The notes beneath the pieces were generated by a model that saw nothing but the letters and a program-made list of their open reading frames with translations, made no database searches and was not told where the DNA came from. Of a stretch of DNA of 64,000 bases, positions 1-11,074 are shown piece after piece; the first letter of the stretch is position 1; the number at the start of each line of letters is the position of its first letter. Source of the stretch: Rhabditophanes sp. KR3021 (lineage: Eukaryota > Nematoda > Chromadorea > Rhabditida > Alloionematidae); assembly GCA_963281155.1 (NCBI GenBank), contig CAUJLY010000001.1, positions 5,084,001 to 5,148,000 on the forward strand, read 5' to 3'. The position numbers were made by a program, and so were the translations under genes.

Positions 1-137
1 AAGGTAGGTACACATAATTCATTTATTGGTGCGAGTGTACGCAAATTGATAAAGTATAATTATTGTGGTGCGAATATGACAATAGTATCTAGATTCGCAC
101 TATTCTAAATAGTGATAATGGTGATATATTTTTGTAG

Positions 138-1648
138 GTAGCATACTCCTCTCCGCACACTTTGATTGACACTTCGATTAAAATTTTGCCGGGAACGAAG
201 GGTGACATTGGAGTAGCTCAGCCGACAGTTATTGTGGCAGTCCCAGCCATAATCAACCGAATTTACAAAGCCGTTAACGATAAAGTGTCCAAATCATCTG
301 CTATTTCAAAGGAAATATTTGATATTTGCTTTAAAAGAAGAAAGGCTAGATATGAAAAGGGATATTCAAGTTTGCTGATTGATAGACTTATTTTCGGAAA
401 GATAAAACAATCATTGGGCGGAAAAACAAAGCTAGTCATTTGTGGCGGAGCTTTTCTCAACGTGGAGCCACAAAGATTCATAAATATCTGCTTTGGCTGT
501 CCAGTCATTCAAGGGTAGGTTTTTAAAATAATTATTTTTCACAAAAGACGATTCAGATATGGGTTAACCATATCTAAGTTCGTTTAGAAAAGCTAAAGTT
601 GTTAAGGCAAAGAATTTATTAAGTAGAAAAAATTAGAAAAGAGACAAAAGCAATAAGTTAATCCATGAATGTAAGGTGGTACTTAAATATTCCTGACGAA
701 AGTTTAAGCTATTTAGCAGTTTTTTAGTTGATCTAGGCACTTTGAATCTAAGGGTATTTTTAAATGAACGATGGCTTGAGTTTTCTTTGAATTGAACTTG
801 AATATTATTGACACACAAAATAACTTATAAATAACTCTTTATCAATGAAGGAATAAATGGGTTTCGGAAAATATAATAACACCTCATTTGATTGTTTATA
901 AATAAAATGCAACTTTAGGTTTGGTTTAACTGAAACTTGCGGCGGAGCGACGTTGACAAACTTGCATGATTTAACGACAGGAATTGTGGGACCTCCATTG
1001 ACAACTTGTGAAATCAGATTACGCGAATGGGCTGAAGCGAACTATTCGCCAACTAACCGTATACCTCAGGGAGAAATTCTTATTCATGGGGATAATGTTT
1101 GTCAAGGATTTTACAAGAATGAGGAGCAAACTAAGGAAGCTTTTGTTGAAATTGAGGGAAAGAGATGGTTTTGTAGCGGCGATATAGGGGAAATTTGCGC
1201 TGATGGATCATTAAAAATAATAGATAGAAAAAAAGATCTCATCAAGCTTAGTCACGGAGAATATGTATCGCTTTCAAAAATCGAGGGTTTTTTGTTGACC
1301 AATATTTATGTTGATAATGTGTGTATTTATGCGTCTGTTGATCACAATCAATTGGTTGTGTTGTTAGTTCCAAATGAAAATAATGTAAGAGAATTAGGAG
1401 CAAAGTTAGGAGTAACAACTCAAGATTGGAAAAGCATCTGTGAAAATAAAATGGTAAAAAATAGTGTGTTGAAAGAATTGCAAAAGTTTGTTGAAGGCAA
1501 GTTATTGAAACACGAAATTCCTTCTCAAATTTATCTTTGCCATGAACTATGGACGCCAGCCAGTGGATTATTGACTGAAGCTATGAAATTGAAGAGAAAA
1601 GTGATTGAAACCCGCTTTAAAAGCCAGATTAATGATCTTTTTAAATGA
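138..1648 (+). CDS. Long-chain acyl-CoA synthetase (ACSL3/4 type), 3' part
   Basis: Partial gene cut by the left edge. Visible exons are 138-514 and 919-1648; the GT donor at 515 and AG acceptor at 917-918 join in frame (CAA GG|G). The protein activates long-chain fatty acids to acyl-CoA using ATP, normally at ER or lipid-droplet membranes. The adenylate-forming signatures are clear: FGLTETCGGATLT after the splice, then VGPPLTTCEIRLR, WFCSGDIGEI, and the hinge IDRKKDLIKLSHGEYVSLSKIE region (Asp-Arg-Lys-Lys-Asp). The gap between the ATP-motif exon and the C-terminal domain, and the YSPTNRIPQGEILIHG segment, fit ACSL3/4 rather than ACSL1/5/6. The very first bases (aag before gtaggt) may be the end of a further upstream exon. 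The stop is TGA. The family call is secure; the subfamily call is less so. Confidence 0.9.
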
Positions 1649-2368
1649 TATAAGTAATAATAATTGCTCACCTGTTAGTTACTCATTTTATTTAATTACT
1701 GAAAATATAAATTATTTGTTATCTCATTTGCTTTAACATTAATAATTTTTTCATTTGATTTTCTTTAACTTTAATTATCTTTTATTCAACTTTCTTTAAC
1801 CTTAATTATCTTTTACTCAATTTTCTTTAGCTTTAATTACCTTTTATTCAATTTTCTTTAACTTTAATTATCTTTTATACATTCTTATTTAAATGAATAA
1901 TTTTTGTGCATTCTTATTTAAATGAATAATTGTTGTACGTTTTAATTTAAATGGCTCTTATAAATATGTTGGTCTGATGATTTTTATAATACTCAATGGC
2001 ATTAACATTGATACTTTTTATAAAACACAATCGCAATAACATTAATACTTTTATAAAACGCAATTGTATCAGCTCCACTACTTTTTATAAAACAGACTTT
2101 CTTATGTATAAAAAATAGGTTATTTATATCTCTCTCTGTAGATTTTTTGCAATAAAAAATGGCCAGATGTTAGAAACATAAAATGAGCCGTATGGCATTT
2201 GACAAAAGCAGGTAATTGAGATGTCGACCTTTGATTCGAGTCGCGGCACTATACATTAAGCAGATATAAATAAGTGAAAGGCATTTGTAAAATAAACGTA
2301 ATTGTTAGATGATATGTGTAGCTATTCTATAAAATTGAGATTAAGGAATAATGGCTTATTTTTAGACA
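1649..2368. repeat. Intergenic region with 31-bp and 29-bp tandem repeats
   Basis: No gene is seen between the ACSL stop and the peroxidasin ATG. About four imperfect copies of a 31-bp unit begin with ttctttaactttaatta at 1761, 1792, 1823 and 1854. Two copies of a 29-bp unit (attcttatttaaatgaataa) follow at about 1880-1937. From 1975 to 2095 several short copies of ttttataaaac recur. This is ordinary AT-rich minisatellite DNA. A TTTTTAG acceptor lies 3 nt before the peroxidasin start. Confidence 0.7.
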
Positions 2369-5300
2369 ATGAATACTGCCATACTGTTTCTTCTTTTATT
2401 TATCCATACTATTTATGGGCAAAATAATTATCGTGATTATAAGCAGCCTAGACGTAATGGAGAGCCTCCGCGCTTTACTTTTCCTCCAAAAAGTCAAAGT
2501 TACAGAGAAGGGTCTTCGGTTACTCTTAGCTGCGAAGTTTCGGGTGCCCCTTTTCCTTCCGTCTCTTGGATGTTCAATTCTGTTCAAATTCATGAATCAC
2601 GTAAATATCAAATGAACAATAAAAATATGCAGTTGGTAATTTACCCATTCTTGGAAGCAGATATTGGGAGGTAAAATAAGTGGCAGAAATAAGTGTTTAA
2701 AAGGTAAATTTTAGATATACTTGTGTTGCAATGAACAAACTAGGACATATTTCAACTTCAGCTGATTTGAAATTAATAGCTTCAACACCGCCTGTTATTT
2801 TCGAGTCACCACAATCTCAGCGTGTAAAGCCATCAGAACGTGTAGTATTCAGATGCAAAGCACGAGGAGAACCAAAGTAAGTTAATATTCTTTTTAAGTT
2901 GTGTATAAATGATTAAATGCAATTTGTAGGCCATTCATTTCTTGGTTTTTTGAAGGATCCGAGATTCAAAACCTTGCTGGACATTTCCAGACTACAAACG
3001 AAGACACTGAATTGATTATAACGCATGCTACGAGACAAGACCAAGGTATTTAAATTGAATCATTTATATTATTCTAAATTCTCTAAGGGACATATACGTG
3101 CATGGGAGGAAATGCCGTTGGCAGTATGACAACAGACGCCTTTCTAACAGTGGATGCACCACAACTTGAAAGAGTCGATCAATCATTGAGTGATCACGAT
3201 ATCAAAAGAATAGTTCAAACTGCGACGGCAAATGTTGACAAGGCGATTGCTGATACTCAAAGTGACACTAAACAGGCTTTGAGCAATCCTCAAAACTTAA
3301 TCAAACTATTTAGATTTAGTGCCCCTCGCGCCGTCGAGTTAACAAAGGCTCGTGAAATTTATGAAGAATCTTTAAGATTAATTCAAAAACATGTCGAATC
3401 TGGACTACGTCTACCTCTTCATCAATTGCCAACAAATGTTTCGTATGAATCAATTTTGGCTGTCTCTCACATTCAAACAATTATGGAACTTTCGGGTGAT
3501 TAAAGAGGGCAAAAATGTTAACGTTTATTTAAAAGGGGTTATGTATATTAAAATGAGACAGAAAATCATTAAGTAATATGTTTCAAAGAAACAGGATGTT
3601 CCTACGAATAATTTATCAGATTCTCTTTATCAACATGATATTAAGCATACAACATTGTATGGTCCTATAAGACAATATTAGCAAAAACATTTTAGATCCA
3701 TTGTAATGGATTAATCAAGAGCAATAGCCTCTTCTTCAAATTAAATGTATGATATGAGTTATTAAGAATTATTTAAATCTTAAAAAGATATGCCTACTTT
3801 GCAACACTGATTATTTATATTTGATAGTTGACAACCTTGATATTGACTTACTATGGCATTTAATTCTAATTATTTACTTATCGTTGGCCTCCATAGTTTT
3901 TGGTATTATTTTACGTCTCAGTTATACTTATCAAATCGAGTTGGGTCAATGTGTATTTATGAAAACTAAGCCAACTTAACCATTGAGCAAAAATGCTTCA
4001 CTATTTAAGTCTTCTATAAAACAATATTTAGTTCAAATTTATTTTTAAAATTATTAAAAATGATTTCGTTATATTAATGAGGATCATCTTCAGGTAAGAA
4101 CTTATTTGCATATGTACTAATACTAAATACTAATTAAGGGTGCATGAACGGTCAATTCAAAGAAACTTGTGATAACATGTGTTTCCACTCAAAATATAGA
4201 TCCTTTGATGGGCAATGCACGAACTTGGATAACACACTATGGGGCGCGAGTCAAATGCCATTTCAACGTCTTTTACCTCCGATTTATGGTATGTTTAATC
4301 TAATAAAGATTAATCTGATATATCTTTAGAAAATGGTTTTAATACTCCTGTTGGTTGGGAAAAAGAAAAACTGTACTACGGATTTAAAAAGCCAAATGCT
4401 AGAAAAGTTTCCCTCGAATTAATTGGAAGTGAACAAATTACTGCTCATCAGCAATATAGCAGCATGCTTATGCAATGGGGTATGGTTTGATTACATTAAC
4501 AATAACTGATAAATAAATTTAGGACAATTTCTCGATCACGATATTACTTTCAAGGCACCTGCTCTTTCCAGAAAGGTTTACTCTACAGGTGGTATTTGCA
4601 ACAGGACTTGTGAAAACATAGAACCTTGCTACAACATTTTGTTGCCTCCCGGTGATCCAAAATACAAGACTTTGAAGAAAGGAAATGTACCATGCATGGA
4701 ATTTGACAGAAGTTCAGCTGTGTGCGGCTCAGGTGAAACGTCTCCCATTTTCCAACGAATTTCCTACAGAGAACAAGTTAATATTGTTACATCATATATT
4801 GATGCTTCTAATGTTTATGGTTCCGCCGAAATTGATTCAACTGATTTAAGAGATTTGTTTAGTGACCATGGGCTATTAAGATTTGATATTGTTTCCTCTG
4901 CTCAAAAGCCATACCTTCCATTTGAAAAAGATAGTGATATGGAATGTAGAAGAAATATAAGTGACGACAACCCCATCAGATGTTTTCTTGGAGGAGATTT
5001 CAGAGGTACTCGTTTTATTAAAACTGGGAGGGAAAACAAAAACTTCAAAAGAATGAACAAAATATTAAAATTAATCATTAGAAGTCATTTTAAGCTCAAA
5101 CATCATTTCGACCAAGATGTCACCAACATCACAGGCGTTCACATGATTGAGGAGGTATACTTCAGACATACTACATTTTCCATGGTCGCAATTGGTGTCC
5201 AGTCTCTTGAATCTTTCAACTAGAATAAACTCCAAGTTTTCAGCTAACTCTTTAGTAGGAACTGGCAACTTGAGGCGAAGAGTTTCGGCTAAATGGTTTG

Positions 5301-8300
5301 TGATTGTGTCCATTCTAGACTCCTTTCTGTAAAACATGCCACTATTCTTTAGAGTACGATTGAGCTTGCTGAAGTGATGGAAAATTCTATCATCTTTTTC
5401 AGACTCTCCGACATAAAACACATCTTTCTCAGATGCTTCATTGACAGTAATAATATTATCACCATGTATTGAATCAATCAGAAAATAGACGTAAGCCACA
5501 TTTTAAAGTTATTGCCTTTGGCTATTGCATATGAGAAGTGAAAAAAACAACTTTGAATAAGAAGTTGATGACGTCGACTTACACACTTTCTGTAATAGCA
5601 AAGCTAATTAGGTTTAGGAATTGCATAAAATAAATTCCACTATTTCGAGATTAGTTAATCCGAACTCGTTAAACATACTGTAATATCATTCATGTACTTT
5701 AAACACGTTACATCATCTAAACTTTCTTCACGATACATTTGTTTTAAACGGCTGTAGTTGATTAGTTCTCTTCTGCACTCTACCAATTCACTTGTATTTT
5801 TGGATACGCCAACAAACTTAGATGTCATCTCAAAAATTTCTTCAATTTTATCCACATAACTTTAAACTTGATTCATCATTTAATTGAACCAAACCAAAAG
5901 AACGATTTGCTTGGGTGGCTGTTCTGGAACTGAAACAATTAATCATTATTAAAAATGTTTAACTTACCTTCAGATTTAGCAGCTCCTTTTTTTCCAACAG
6001 GCAACAATGCTTCATCAGTAATTGAAGGCTTATAACTCAGTTGTTTCATCCAATAGACAAAGAAACTTCATCTTTATTTCTTTTTAGACGTTTCTTCTCA
6101 TCACTTTTCTCCATAGCTTAAATCCCAGTTTGAGTGAATGTTCAACTAAGATGAAGAAACAATAATTAGTAAACGCCATAAATTAAATAATAACATAAAT
6201 ACACTGAAACATGGCAAATATAAACATGACTAATATTGATAATTTAAAAAATGTTCTTTCAAAAAGAAACTTTTGGATATAGTTTCTTTAAAAATTTAAC
6301 ACAATATTTAACCAACACTTTACTTACAGCTAATGAACAATTGGGTCTTACTTCTATTCATACTATCTGGCTTAGAGAACATAATCGAATTGCTGGAAAA
6401 TTACTTGAAATTAATCCAAATTGGGATGGTGAAAAACTATATCAAGGTAAAAGCTAACGATAAAACAAAATATTAAATCAATCGTCAGGAGTCATCTTAA
6501 GCTCAAACGCCATTTTGACCAAGATATCAGCGACAGCGCATGCATTGAAATGATTGAGGAGGTATATTTCAGGCATACTACATTTTCCATGGTTGCAATT
6601 GGTGATTTGTTCTTTGAATCTTTCGATTAAGACGTATTCCAAGTTTCCTGCTAACTCTTTAGTAGGAACTGGAAGCTTGAAATGCAAAATGTCAGCTGGG
6701 TGATTAAGGATTTTGTCATTCTCGATTGTTTTCTGTCAAACAAATTACCGTTCTTAATAGTGAGATTGAATGTGATAACCTAATTCACTACAGTCATTGA
6801 AGACTAACTTGCAATGTGTGCATTGTGTTTCTTTTGAGCATTTCTTACACTCAAACTTTGGTTTTCTAAATTTGGGTTCAGCAGGTCTTGCCATTTTGCA
6901 CCCAACTTCTTCAGCATTAATGACATCTCTCAGATGTTGCCCCATTTTCTTGACTTGCTTATGCTTGAAATTGCAGACAAATTCTGAAGAAATAGTACCC
7001 ATTTGCAAATTGGGGGAATCTTCAAAAGTGGCAATAAATAAGCACTGATTCCAACTTTTGATAATTGCATCCTCCTTGATTGACAAGAGACCATGGCCAC
7101 GAAGTTTAGCTGATATTTCTGTATTGTGATCATCATGCCTGGCAAATTCATTTACGGCATTATAGCTTCTTATAAAGAGTGGAACAATATTAATTTGTAA
7201 TTGCCCGACGAGGAGTCGGTCCAGATAATGACTTTTACTGAATTTGAATATCAAGAGTTGACTTACTTTTTAAGATTTGGGCCAGAATTTGACCTTAATT
7301 CCGATCATGGTCTTCCAATTTACAGACGTTCCTTGATTGTCTTTAGAATGATGTCCACATTATAACGAATGTTTAATAAAATTATTTTAGAGGGACGTAA
7401 AATTGTAGGAGCTATATTTCAACATATCACATATTCAAAATGGCTTCCAAAGGTTTTGGGGCAAAATGGGTTTAACCATTATATTGGAGACTACAAAGGA
7501 TATCAAAATGATGTTCATCCAGGTAATGTTTAATTTATTATAAAGATACAGAATTAAACAAGTTTATCAAGAAAAGTAGCAATCGAATGTGTAATAAGTT
7601 GATATGCACATTTTAAATATATAAAGTCTTACAGCAAAGTTTAATATAAAATCTCGCTAATACATTTATTCAAAAATATGTATTTAAATTCATAGATTTT
7701 ATTTGAATCCATTTAAAAATATTGTTATTTGTCCTCCATTTATAACTAATTGTATTATTACTTCAGGTATTTCGAATTCTTTTGCCACTGCTGCATTTAG
7801 ATTTGGCCATACTTTAATCAACCCCAAACTAACTAGATTAAACAATGAATTTGCAACTATTCCCGAGGGAGATATTTCTCTTCACGAAGCCATCTTTGCT
7901 CCAGAAAGATTATTGTCAGAGGGTGGGATAGATCCAATTGTCAGGGGGTTGTTTGCTAGTCAAATGAAACTTCCAAGATCAGATCAAGTTTTGAACAAAG
8001 AATTAACTGAACTTCTTTTCCATAGAGAAGCTCAAGTGCCACTGGATTTAGCTACTGTCAACATTCAAAGAGGAAGAGATCACGCATTACCTGGTTATAC
8101 TGAATACAGAAGATATTGTAACTTGACAGTTCCTTCAACATTCGAGGAAATGGTATCATATGTTTCAAATTCATCAGTTATTCCTAAATTGAAGGAGTTA
8201 TATGGTCACCCTGGAAATATTGACTTGTGGGTCGGAGGTTAGTCTCATTAAACATAAAAATCAAAAAAATTAAGAACAATTCAGGCAACAGAGGCATAGC

Positions 8301-9519
8301 TAGTGCTTCTTTTGTGTACCTAACTCTAAGTTCAATCTCCAAGAATTCCTTATTGAACGCAGGAAATTTTGACCATGCGTAAATTATATTGTTTAGTAAT
8401 TCATATGATACTGTCGCCGTGCCAAATAATGATATTGCTCATTTTCTCGAAGTTATGTATGACACATTTACTCCCGAACAAAAAGATTGAAAATAGTGTT
8501 ATTCCAACATTATTACAGTCTTTTTCAAAACTGTTAAACATCGCTTGACAATCGTTCCAGACACGTTCTTCATTAACTTTTTGCGACACAACAAATATTT
8601 TAAGTTTTCACATACTAAAATCTTTCAGCTAAATTAAGTATTTTGACTAATTTCTTTCTTTCGTCCATACAAAGATCGAAATTTGACTTATTTTTTCCAC
8701 CAACCACGGCTAATTGGTCTAAAACAAAATAGTAATTATAACAATAGATGATTTCGAATTTACTATCTATTATTTGATCACCATTTGGGGAAGACCAGCA
8801 CTTCCAACTTCAATCCTATCACTTCCCTGATCAGCTATTTGAATTTGAATTAAAAGAAATATTTATTTCAAAATAATTATCTTTTAAACTTACCCATTTT
8901 GACATTGTTCTTACACCTGGCAAAAGGTAGACTTCTATTACCAGTACGGACAATCTTCTCCTCCACATTAATACTAGCAGGTTTTCCAAATTCTCTAGAA
9001 ATGTCACGATCACTTCTTTTACGACCAGGTTTCTCTTTATCTTCCATGGTACATTTAATAACACCAATAGGATTAGCTATAACAATAACCTAAATATTAA
9101 AAACATATAATCTCTTTTGCACAATTTCTAATTTACAATGTAACACAGGAGTCATTGAAAAGAAGTTGCCGGATGCTCTTGTTGGCGCCACTTTTTCATG
9201 TATTATCGGAGAACAATTTAAGAAACTTCGTGATGGAGACAGATTTTATTACGAGAATCCAGATGTATTTAGTCCCCTTCAACTCCAACAAATCAAACGG
9301 TATTCATTTGCTAAAGCTTTGTGCCATAACGGAGACAACATAGATAGAGTTCAAAAAGATGTGTTCATGTATGTAGGAAACAAAAAAAGTTCTTACCAAA
9401 AATGTGGAGATATTCCTGATCTAAACTTAAACATGTGGATGAGTTGCTGTGATGGCTCTTGCTCAGCTCAAGAAGAAACGAGATCAAAAAGAAATGCCCA
9501 TTTTTACAAACAAAATTAG
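2369..9519 (+). CDS. Peroxidasin-like heme peroxidase, short form
   Basis: Eleven exons: 2369-2670, 2715-2876, 2930-3045, 3088-3495, 4139-4288, 4330-4479, 4523-5005, 6330-6446, 7391-7522, 7767-8237, 9149-9519. They sum to 2862 nt, exactly 953 codons plus stop. A signal peptide ([17 protein letters not shown]) is followed by two Ig domains (about residues 33-115 and 124-210) and an animal heme peroxidase domain. Key residues are present: distal His in QFLDHD (about 435), Arg in REHNR (about 606) and proximal His in FRFGHTL (about 688). Peroxidasins form sulfilimine cross-links in collagen IV in the extracellular matrix. Unlike classic family members it has no leucine-rich repeats and no C-terminal VWC domain. 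The introns at 5006-6329, 6447-7390 and 8238-9148 are swollen by antisense nuclease relics. The family call is very secure. Confidence 0.95.
5071..6114 (-). pseudogene. GIY-YIG-type nuclease relic (copy A) in peroxidasin intron 7
   Basis: Antisense to the host gene. Reading on the minus strand from ATG at 6114: a Lys/Arg-rich start ([16 protein letters not shown]), a frame break, then [15 protein letters not shown], and a GT-AG intron entered in phase 1 (SEG|VPEQPP). A middle segment follows at 5655-5855 ([17 protein letters not shown]). The C-terminal domain at 5071-5499 is an open frame of 142 codons. It shows a GIY-YIG layout: [21 protein letters not shown], then [11 protein letters not shown] and TNCDHGKC. 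This resembles the LEM-3/ANKLE1 branch of GIY-YIG nucleases; that is an inference from motif spacing. The C-terminal part looks recently functional and the N-terminal part is broken. Its stop codon is 65 nt from the host 5' splice site. Confidence 0.6.
6478..7385 (-). pseudogene. GIY-YIG-type nuclease relic (copy B) with zinc-finger segment, peroxidasin intron 8
   Basis: Antisense to the host. The C-terminal part (6478-6687) is about 80% identical in DNA to copy A and repeats its nuclease signature ([34 protein letters not shown]). A frameshift separates it from the preceding [10 protein letters not shown], the counterpart of MFYRKESRM in copy A. Upstream, 6754-7254 is an open frame whose end looks like a zinc-binding segment: two CxxC pairs (CKKC, CTHC) followed by HIQSH. 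A GT-AG intron of the element (gtaagtcaactc...ttcag) lies near 7230-7262. The GIY and YIG core strands themselves are lost here, leaving the zinc-finger block joined to the C-terminal half. The stop codon is 31 nt from the host 5' splice site. Confidence 0.55.
8300..9047 (-). pseudogene. Relic of the same element family (copy C) in peroxidasin intron 10
   Basis: Antisense to the host. ATG at 9047 opens a basic N-terminus ([15 protein letters not shown]) that runs to [14 protein letters not shown] and then a GTAAGT donor. RSLPFARC aligns with GSFPVPRC of copy E, and the intron sits at the same place and phase. After the intron come [16 protein letters not shown] and a broken middle region ([20 protein letters not shown]) that matches [17 protein letters not shown] of copy A. 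A further open segment (8401-8589) has no recognised domain. No intact GIY-YIG core is visible, so family membership rests on the N-terminal and middle matches. Confidence 0.45.
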
Positions 9520-9651
9520 GTTAATATTTAAACACATTGATAATTGTTGAAAAAAGTAAATGTTATAAAATTGTTGAACAAAACGTGTTTACTCTTTATT
9601 TACAATAATGATGATAATAAATTTGGCCAATTTAGCACTTTTGGATAAGAA

Positions 9652-11074
9652 TTAGAATGAATGACTTTGATTCTTTGCCATTTTATTTTTCAGTATCTTT
9701 GAAAGCGGAGAATCTTCATCATCTGAAGTACCTCTTTTTCTATCATTTGACGACCCACTGTCACCCAATTGTTTATTATTCTGAGCTGCTTCTTTCTCAG
9801 CTTTGTCAAAATACCAGATTGTAATGGCGAAGCGTTCACGATAGACAGGCATCACCTCATGCGGAACTTGGGCTGATGACCAAAAAACGACTAGCTTATC
9901 CGCTTGCGGGTCAATGTCAATTGGCGTCTTCGAAGTTTCTGGGTATAATCTTAAGGCGCCGCCATGGAGTTTCATGATCCAGTTTTGGTTGCAATAATAT
10001 ATCGCAGTAATGCATCGTCCATCATTAGTCGGATTGTCAACATGTTTCACATACTTGGTCCCATGGCCAGGGTACACTGCTATCATAGCTCGAGATCGAC
10101 CTGATATATTGTATGGCTCTATTTTGTTTCCGAAATGAGAGACAATAGAGTCAATCATGGAAACCAGGAGTCTTGTTTGCACAAGATCCTGAGTCTGGGG
10201 ATCTGATGAATTGTACCAATATATCTGATCAGATCTGATATCATGAGAAACTGTTTTTTCCTGTTTATCCATCAACTGACCAGCATTAAATAATCCCCTT
10301 TTGTATAATCCATCAACTTCGCTGAAAATAGATTTATTAATTAATTTTTTCAAAAGACTCAACTAACTTATTTGTACGAAGGCAGTGGTTTTCGCCAAGA
10401 AAACTATCCACAGTTGCCCACCCATATGTTTTTAAATTATTCATGACACTTTCTGCTATAGCTTTGCATCTTCTGATATGAATATCAGTTATGTTATACT
10501 CTTTTCCTTCCAACGCCAATAGATTAGTAAAGTCTGATAATGATTTGGTAAATCCAACATTTAGGTTGTGATCAATGAATTTTTTTTGTTCCCTCAAAAC
10601 TGTCTCGCTTTCTTTATCCTCTGTTGAAATGGGGGAACTGGGTTTTGAATCTTGAAGTCGATCACGTTTCAGACCACTCCCTGATTTGCATTGCTTTTTG
10701 TGATTGTCCCAATCTGACGTTAAATGCTCTCTCCCACAATATACAGTCGTTTGACAGCCTCTGCACTTTAACATTTGACCTTCTAAATATGATTTACCCA
10801 ATTTCGTTTTACAATAACCACAATATAAATACGTAGTGTTTTTTTCGAATTTCGAACTAGATGGCAAGGATGATGCTTGAAAGTTGTTACTAATACACTC
10901 ATTTGATTTCGCTTCATCACAACAATATTGGATATCTTCTTTTGATGCTAATCTACGATCTTCCGGACCCTTAGATAAACTATTACTTTCCACTGATTGA
11001 GGGTCGGGATTTAGATGACCAGAAATTTTATCATCGCCAAAAGTCGGTGGCCATGGCAAAGTATTATAATTCAT
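9652..11074 (-). CDS. egl-9: EGL-9 / PHD family HIF prolyl hydroxylase
   Basis: Two exons, 11074-10368 and 10321-9652, joined in phase 2 (AA|C); together 1377 nt, 458 aa. The enzyme hydroxylates prolines of HIF in an oxygen-, iron- and 2-oxoglutarate-dependent way and so targets HIF for degradation. The N-terminal MYND zinc finger (about residues 85-129: YCGYC, CRGCQTTVYCG, HKKQC) is followed by a linker and the dioxygenase domain. Iron ligands are His329 and Asp331 (YVKHVDN) and His390 (PHEVMP); the 2-oxoglutarate Arg is about 399 (RFAITIWYFD). All catalytic residues are present. It is convergent with the peroxidasin gene, with the two stop codons 132 bp apart. Identification is secure. Confidence 0.95.

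Noticed and set aside
263..508. 81-codon minus-strand frame
   Set aside because: Shadow of the acyl-CoA synthetase exon; the plus-strand reading has the family motifs.
3496..4138. 643-bp peroxidasin intron 4 as another element host
   Set aside because: It is larger than most introns but no reading on either strand shares the family's motifs.
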